From contig JAEZJJ010000005.1 in the NCBI GenBank assembly GCA_023436395.1, forward strand, positions 1-63,635: 63,635 nucleotides of DNA, read 5' to 3'. Under the pieces are notes generated by a model. The model was not told the DNA's origin. It worked only from the letters and a program-made list of their open reading frames with translations, and made no database searches. The DNA is from Bacillota bacterium. GTDB lineage: Bacteria; Bacillota; Clostridia; Lachnospirales; Cellulosilyticaceae. The translations under genes and the position numbers were made by a program. Positions 59,957-63,635 of the stretch are shown here, piece by piece; within the stretch, counting starts at the first letter, position 1, and each line of letters starts with the position of its first letter.

Positions 59957-62070
59957 ACGCTTGTATAAGTATTTTTATGTGCTTCATCATGGGAGAGTCT
60001 GTCTGCTCTCTCTGCTGATTTACCACCGCCAAAGCGTTCATCTAAGCTAAGATATCCTGTAACACGGCTAATCCCTTGTATATGGGTACTACCACAGTCT
60101 GGACAAGTTTTAGCACAGTCAGTCACAGAGGTACCACAATTTTTACAATATCTCAAATGGAAGTTGATGCCAATGTAACTAATGTTTGAGTGGTCATAGG
60201 CATAGGTAAGGATCTTCTCAATGGTGGTGGCATCTGGATAACCATCTACTTCGATATAACTGATATGTCCTGCGTTACACATGGCATGAAATGGTGCTTC
60301 AATTTGAATTTTATCAATAATAGAAATTTGGTAACCCACAGGTACATGAAAACTATTAGTATAGTAATCTTTATCTGTTACGCCAGGAATAGTGCCAAAA
60401 CGTTCACGGTCCTGAATAACAAATTTTCCACTAAGTCCCTCAGCTGGCGTAGCATAACAACTCCAGTTCATTCTGGTATCTCGAGTAGTTTTATCAGTAA
60501 AATTACGGAAACACTTGATGATTTGATAACCTAATTCCCTAGCCCTTTCATCTTCTCCATGATGTTTACCTACTAAGGCTACTAATGTCTCAGCAAGGCC
60601 AATAAAGCCAATAGACCAAGTGCCATTTTTTAAGACGGGATCAATAGAATCATTAGGACGTAATCCTTCAGAGCCTAACATAAGGCCTTCTCCTACGACA
60701 AATGGTAAATCTTTTACTTTAAGACGTTTAAGGACTTCATAGCGATGAAGTAAAGATTCTTTAGCTAATTGTAACCTCGTATCGAGTAGTACCCAAAATG
60801 CTTCTAAATTGCCATTAGCTTCAAGGGCAATACGGGGTAAGTTAATGGTAGTAGGTGCATTATTACCGCGGCGATTAGGACCTTCTGGACCATTAATGTT
60901 GGCACAAACATAAGTACGGCAACCCATGGTAGCAGGCAGAATACCTTTTTCATAATATTTGAGGTTAAAGTCAGCATCAATATTCATAAAGGTAGGGTTC
61001 ATACGTACACTAGCTACCTTGCAGGCTAGCTTAAAAAGATACTCATAAGGGGCACCTGGTCCACGATTAACTCCCTTTTTTACTCGGAAGATAATATTAG
61101 GGAAGATAGGTTGTTCATTTTTTCCAAGGCCCTTCTCATATTCTTCTAAGAAAATTTGGCATACTAAAGCAGCATCTTGAGTTTGAGGTAAGCCAATATT
61201 AAGGCTGCTAAAAGGAACTTGTGAGCCTGCACGGGAATGCATCGTATTTAAATTATAGACGATACCTTGCATAGATTGACGCACTCTACTAATAAGTTTT
61301 TCCTCTATAAAGGAAGCAAATTCATCCTCAGATAAAGTAGACTTTAATGGTGCAAATTCCTTTTTAATCTCTTCTCTAGTGAGACTGACATAAGGGGCCA
61401 TATCGTTGTCAAAATTAACATGTGATTGTCCGCCAAACATATCATTTTGAGAAGATTGCAATAAAATACAACTGAGTTCTGCAGCAGATTCAATACGTTT
61501 AGGTTTACGAATAGTTCCGTAACCTGTATTAAAACCATTTTCAAATATTTTACCTGTATCAATGTGTAGACAGTTTGTGGTGAGATTATAGCTATCTAGG
61601 TCATGGTAATACAAATCACCTTGTTCATGAAGCTTAGCTAGGTGTTTAGGCATTTTTGAAAGGTTATGCCACTTATTAGTTTCACTTGCAATACGCAGGA
61701 GTTTAGAGGAAAAATTATTTCCTACATTTGCATTATCTCTATCCGTTTCAATACCAATATTATGGACAGTATCCATGAGCTCAGACTTTAAATCACGTAT
61801 GCGTGTACGTTCTTTACGGTAGTTAGCATAAGAATTTTTTAGCGCCTCTAATTCTAAATCCATGAGTGTATCTTCAATCACATCTTGAATTTGTTCTACC
61901 GTAATTTCATAACTATATAGGTCTTGTATACGTGTAGTTACTTTTGAGGTGATTTCACTAATCGGCACATCTACAGGTACATTTTTAGCAGAACGACAAA
62001 TAGCATTTTCTATTTTTGTGGCATTGAAGATGACCTTTCGACCATCACGTTTAATAACATAATATTGCAT
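59953..62070 (-). CDS. nrdD: Anaerobic (class III) ribonucleoside-triphosphate reductase
   Basis: A 705-residue glycyl-radical enzyme that makes deoxyribonucleotides without oxygen. An N-terminal ATP-cone (about 1-90; YYVIKRDGRKVIFNATKIENAI) provides allosteric control. The C-terminal zinc site has four cysteines (CKNC and CPDC). The glycyl radical Gly is about residue 672 in RVTGYL. A GGGGGAG site selects the ATG at 62070 rather than 62106. NrdR-type boxes lie upstream. Oxygen sensitivity of this class supports an anaerobic host. Confidence 0.96.
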   Translation of the reverse strand: MQYYVIKRDGRKVIFNATKIENAICRSAKNVPVDVPISEITSKVTTRIQDLYSYEITVEQIQDVIEDTLMDLELEALKNSYANYRKERTRIRDLKSELMDTVHNIGIETDRDNANVGNNFSSKLLRIASETNKWHNLSKMPKHLAKLHEQGDLYYHDLDSYNLTTNCLHIDTGKIFENGFNTGYGTIRKPKRIESAAELSCILLQSSQNDMFGGQSHVNFDNDMAPYVSLTREEIKKEFAPLKSTLSEDEFASFIEEKLISRVRQSMQGIVYNLNTMHSRAGSQVPFSSLNIGLPQTQDAALVCQIFLEEYEKGLGKNEQPIFPNIIFRVKKGVNRGPGAPYEYLFKLACKVASVRMNPTFMNIDADFNLKYYEKGILPATMGCRTYVCANINGPEGPNRRGNNAPTTINLPRIALEANGNLEAFWVLLDTRLQLAKESLLHRYEVLKRLKVKDLPFVVGEGLMLGSEGLRPNDSIDPVLKNGTWSIGFIGLAETLVALVGKHHGEDERARELGYQIIKCFRNFTDKTTRDTRMNWSCYATPAEGLSGKFVIQDRERFGTIPGVTDKDYYTNSFHVPVGYQISIIDKIQIEAPFHAMCNAGHISYIEVDGYPDATTIEKILTYAYDHSNISYIGINFHLRYCKNCGTSVTDCAKTCPDCGSTHIQGISRVTGYLSLDERFGGGKSAERADRLSHDEAHKNTYTSV

Positions 62071-62153
62071 CTTACTCCCCCTTAAAATATAATTATACAT
62101 ACTCAATTATTCCTTGCTACTGATATTATTATATATTCGTACTATATTATACT

Positions 62154-62213
62154 ATACTATATATATAATCATAACTTTAAATATATACTATATCTTGCAT
62201 AGATGTTTGGCAA
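62154..62213 (-). promoter_or_regulatory. Putative NrdR box pair and promoter of nrdDG
   Basis: ATACTATATATATAAT (62154-62169) and ATACTATATCTTGCAT (62185-62200) resemble the NrdR box acaCwAtATmTwGtgt. Their 31-bp centre spacing matches the usual three-turn spacing of paired NrdR sites. On the minus strand TTGCCA (62208-62213) and TAGTAT (62185-62190), 17 bp apart, form a promoter whose -10 lies inside one box. The AT-rich context weakens the case. Confidence 0.55.
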
Positions 62214-62414
62214 GAGAGTATTTTTATCTTTTTTGTCAATGTTTAAAAATGGAAAAATAAGAACTAGATAAAGGAGAATACTAGAGTATACTATGATAGC
62301 TAATTTATAAAAAATTTTTCAGGGGAGATAAGAGACGTCTATTTGCAATTTAGAGTAGGTGATGTACAATAGAAGAGATAAAAAATGCTTTTAAAAGTAT
62401 TAAAGGAGATTATG

Positions 62415-63128
62415 ATGAATAAATATGTTGTTGTAGATATAGAAACAACTGGTACCCATCCCTTGGAGAGTGAAATCATAGAGATTGGTGCTGTTTATAT
62501 AGAAGATGGACAGGTAAAAAAGGCATTTAATGAATTAGTAAAACCGACACAAGTCATATCAGAGTATATCATTTCTATTACAGGGATTACTAATGAGATG
62601 GTAGTAGATGCACCACCTATTGAAGAAGTTATGCCACGTTTTATTGCATTTTGTGATAAGGTTCCTCTCGTTGGGCATAATATTATTTTATTTGATTATC
62701 GAATGCTTAAAGCTAAGGCAACTGCTCTTGGATTCTCCTTTGAAAAAAGGGGCGTAGACACTTTGGTTATTTCTAGAAAAATGTTAGCTCACTTACCAAG
62801 TCGTAAGCTTGGAGATTTATGTGAGTACTATGGGATTTCTCTAGAAAATGCCCATCGAGCTTATGATGATGCTTTTGCAACTTATGAGTTATTTGAAAAG
62901 CTTAAAAGTGATTTTGAAGGAGAAGAAGCAAAGCTTTTTAAACCAGAAGCTATGAGATGGGAAGTTCCTAATATAGAGCCTATGACAGCTAAACAGAAAA
63001 AGTATTTAGAAGGCCTGTGTAAAGGGCATAATATAGCTTTGCCACTAGGGTATGAAAAATATAGCAAATCAGAGTGCAGTAAAACTATTGATAAAATTAT
63101 TGTCACCCATGGAAAATTAAGATATTAA
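62415..63128 (+). CDS. DnaQ-like 3'-5' exonuclease with C-terminal extension
   Basis: A 237-residue DEDDh exonuclease. Exo I is D8-I-E10-TTG, Exo II lies in VGHNIILFDYRM and Exo III in HRAYDDAFATYELF. After the nuclease (about 1-165) a short domain follows (about 178-237; MTAKQKKYLEGLCKGHNIALP and KSECSKTIDKII) that resembles the DUF3072-type helical repeat seen behind some clostridial exonucleases. An AAAGGAG site fits the ATG at 62415; ATGs at 62385 and 62412 are less well placed. It is not a full PolC or epsilon subunit, so a repair or RNA role is possible. Confidence 0.88.
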   Translation: MNKYVVVDIETTGTHPLESEIIEIGAVYIEDGQVKKAFNELVKPTQVISEYIISITGITNEMVVDAPPIEEVMPRFIAFCDKVPLVGHNIILFDYRMLKAKATALGFSFEKRGVDTLVISRKMLAHLPSRKLGDLCEYYGISLENAHRAYDDAFATYELFEKLKSDFEGEEAKLFKPEAMRWEVPNIEPMTAKQKKYLEGLCKGHNIALPLGYEKYSKSECSKTIDKIIVTHGKLRY

Positions 63129-63197
63129 ATGCTTAATAAATATAACTAAAGATTAATATTTAAGGGATGACTAACATAAATATAATAATGAACATAC

Positions 63198-63235
63198 AAT
63201 GCTCAAGGTCTAGTATTAGATTTTGAGCATTTTAT
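63198..63235 (+). terminator. Terminator after the exonuclease gene
   Basis: A 15-bp stem (63198-63212 with 63217-63231, two G-U pairs) with a GTAT loop and a T-rich tail. Confidence 0.85.
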
Positions 63236-63252
63236 TTAGAGAGGTGATAGAT

Positions 63253-63635
63253 GTGGCAGTTGAGCAATATATACTTAACAATTACATCATAGATAATTTT
63301 GTGGATATAGAGGTTTTTCGCAGTAATTTTCCAGCCTTAGAGATTATCCGTATTGCACCTAATATTTATACTATAGAAGTACCAGATACAACAGAAGCTA
63401 GAGAGCAGTTTGAACGATTAAGAAGTACAATAAGTTTTGTGACAACACCTGTTTTGTATGGCTTAAGTGCCATGCCAGCCTTAAGTGCCTCCAATATCCT
63501 ACAATTTCATAATTATCCCTATGGGGAATTAAGAGGAGCAGGCATTATTGTAGGATTTGTAGATACAGGGATAGATTATAATAATGTACTTTTTAAAAAT
63601 GCAGATAATACAACACGTATTGTAAGAATATGGGA
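63253..63635 (+). CDS. Subtilisin-like S8 peptidase, 5' part (cut by window edge)
   Basis: The first 127 residues of an S8-family protease. The start is a GTG at 63253 with an AGAGGTG site at 63239-63245; the in-window ATG at 63251 runs into a stop. The leader has no signal peptide. The catalytic Asp is D104 in FVDTGIDY, followed by NNVLFKNADNTTRIVRIWD, a pattern typical of clostridial S8 peptidases related to the Csp germination proteases. His and Ser residues lie beyond the window. A role in spore germination is only a family-level possibility. Confidence 0.85.
   Translation, partial: MAVEQYILNNYIIDNFVDIEVFRSNFPALEIIRIAPNIYTIEVPDTTEAREQFERLRSTISFVTTPVLYGLSAMPALSASNILQFHNYPYGELRGAGIIVGFVDTGIDYNNVLFKNADNTTRIVRIW

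Noticed and set aside
1..63635. tRNA, rRNA, CRISPR, insertion sequence, prophage or origin features
   Set aside because: No TTCGAATCC-type tRNA arms, no regularly spaced direct repeats, no transposase or integrase motifs and no DnaA-box clusters were seen on reading through the window.

Overview
The window is a low-GC, gene-dense stretch of chromosome with Shine-Dalgarno (AGGAGG-type) starts. It most likely comes from an anaerobic, spore-forming clostridium of the Lachnospirales, close to Cellulosilyticum or Lachnospiraceae. The clues are an oxygen-sensitive class III ribonucleotide reductase (nrdDG), HPr kinase, AddAB instead of RecBCD, a CotE-like spore-coat fusion, several DegV paralogues, secreted proteins with PF07833 stalk domains and a T-box leader on asnA. 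There are no rRNA or tRNA genes, insertion sequences, prophage genes or CRISPR arrays. It reads as a core-genome region with a few accessory or unknown genes.

Layout. 0-3.3 kb: rpmE, a DUF1385 membrane protein, prmC and prfA (release factor 1 and the enzyme that methylates it). 3.4-7.3 kb: a stand-alone CorC/HlyC-type domain, a radical SAM protein, a DUF1836 regulator, a DegV lipid-binding protein and a ZIP metal transporter. 7.2-20.4 kb: the nucleotide-excision-repair genes uvrB, uvrA and uvrC, with LexA-type SOS boxes in front of uvrB and uvrA. They are interleaved with a second DegV, udk and two secreted stalk-domain proteins, and are followed by hprK and a ROK glucokinase. 20.5-24 kb: a YcxB-like membrane protein, a TIM-barrel protein, an SH3b-NlpC/P60 wall hydrolase and a small unknown. 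24.1-31.3 kb: addB-addA recombination nuclease. 31.3-38.5 kb: a HAD phosphatase, a lipoprotein, a CotE-like peroxiredoxin-chitinase fusion, a cysteine-rich small protein, htpG, a 56-codon membrane protein, a DUF5721-like gene and truA. 38.6-41.7 kb: a purine permease behind a PurBox pair, then a MazF-like and an SGNH-like protein.

41.7-46.4 kb is an envelope-stress unit: htrA-like protease, response regulator, sensor kinase and a PrsA-like foldase lipoprotein. The htrA-like and prsA-like promoters carry the same 11-bp-phased TTCA repeats at the same distance from the -10 element, so the enclosed two-component system probably controls both. 46.4-52.1 kb: nfeD-flotillin, murI, and an HD-GYP protein next to a 7TM sensor that lacks an output domain. 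52.4-57.4 kb: DUF4340, GIY-YIG, YitT, an Rrf2 regulator (CymR-like) with cysK, and ung. 57.4-63.6 kb: T-box-controlled asnA, a DUF606 transporter, nrdD-nrdG behind a putative NrdR box pair, a DnaQ-like exonuclease and the 5' part of a subtilisin-like protease cut by the window edge.

Almost every gene end has a clear rho-independent hairpin, and converging genes usually share one bidirectional hairpin. I did not find a convincing undescribed multi-gene system. The best leads are the shared phased-repeat operator around the HtrA/PrsA two-component locus, the CotE-like fusion whose peroxiredoxin domain has lost its catalytic cysteine, the outputless 7TM/HD-GYP pair, and several stand-alone or catalytically degenerate small proteins.
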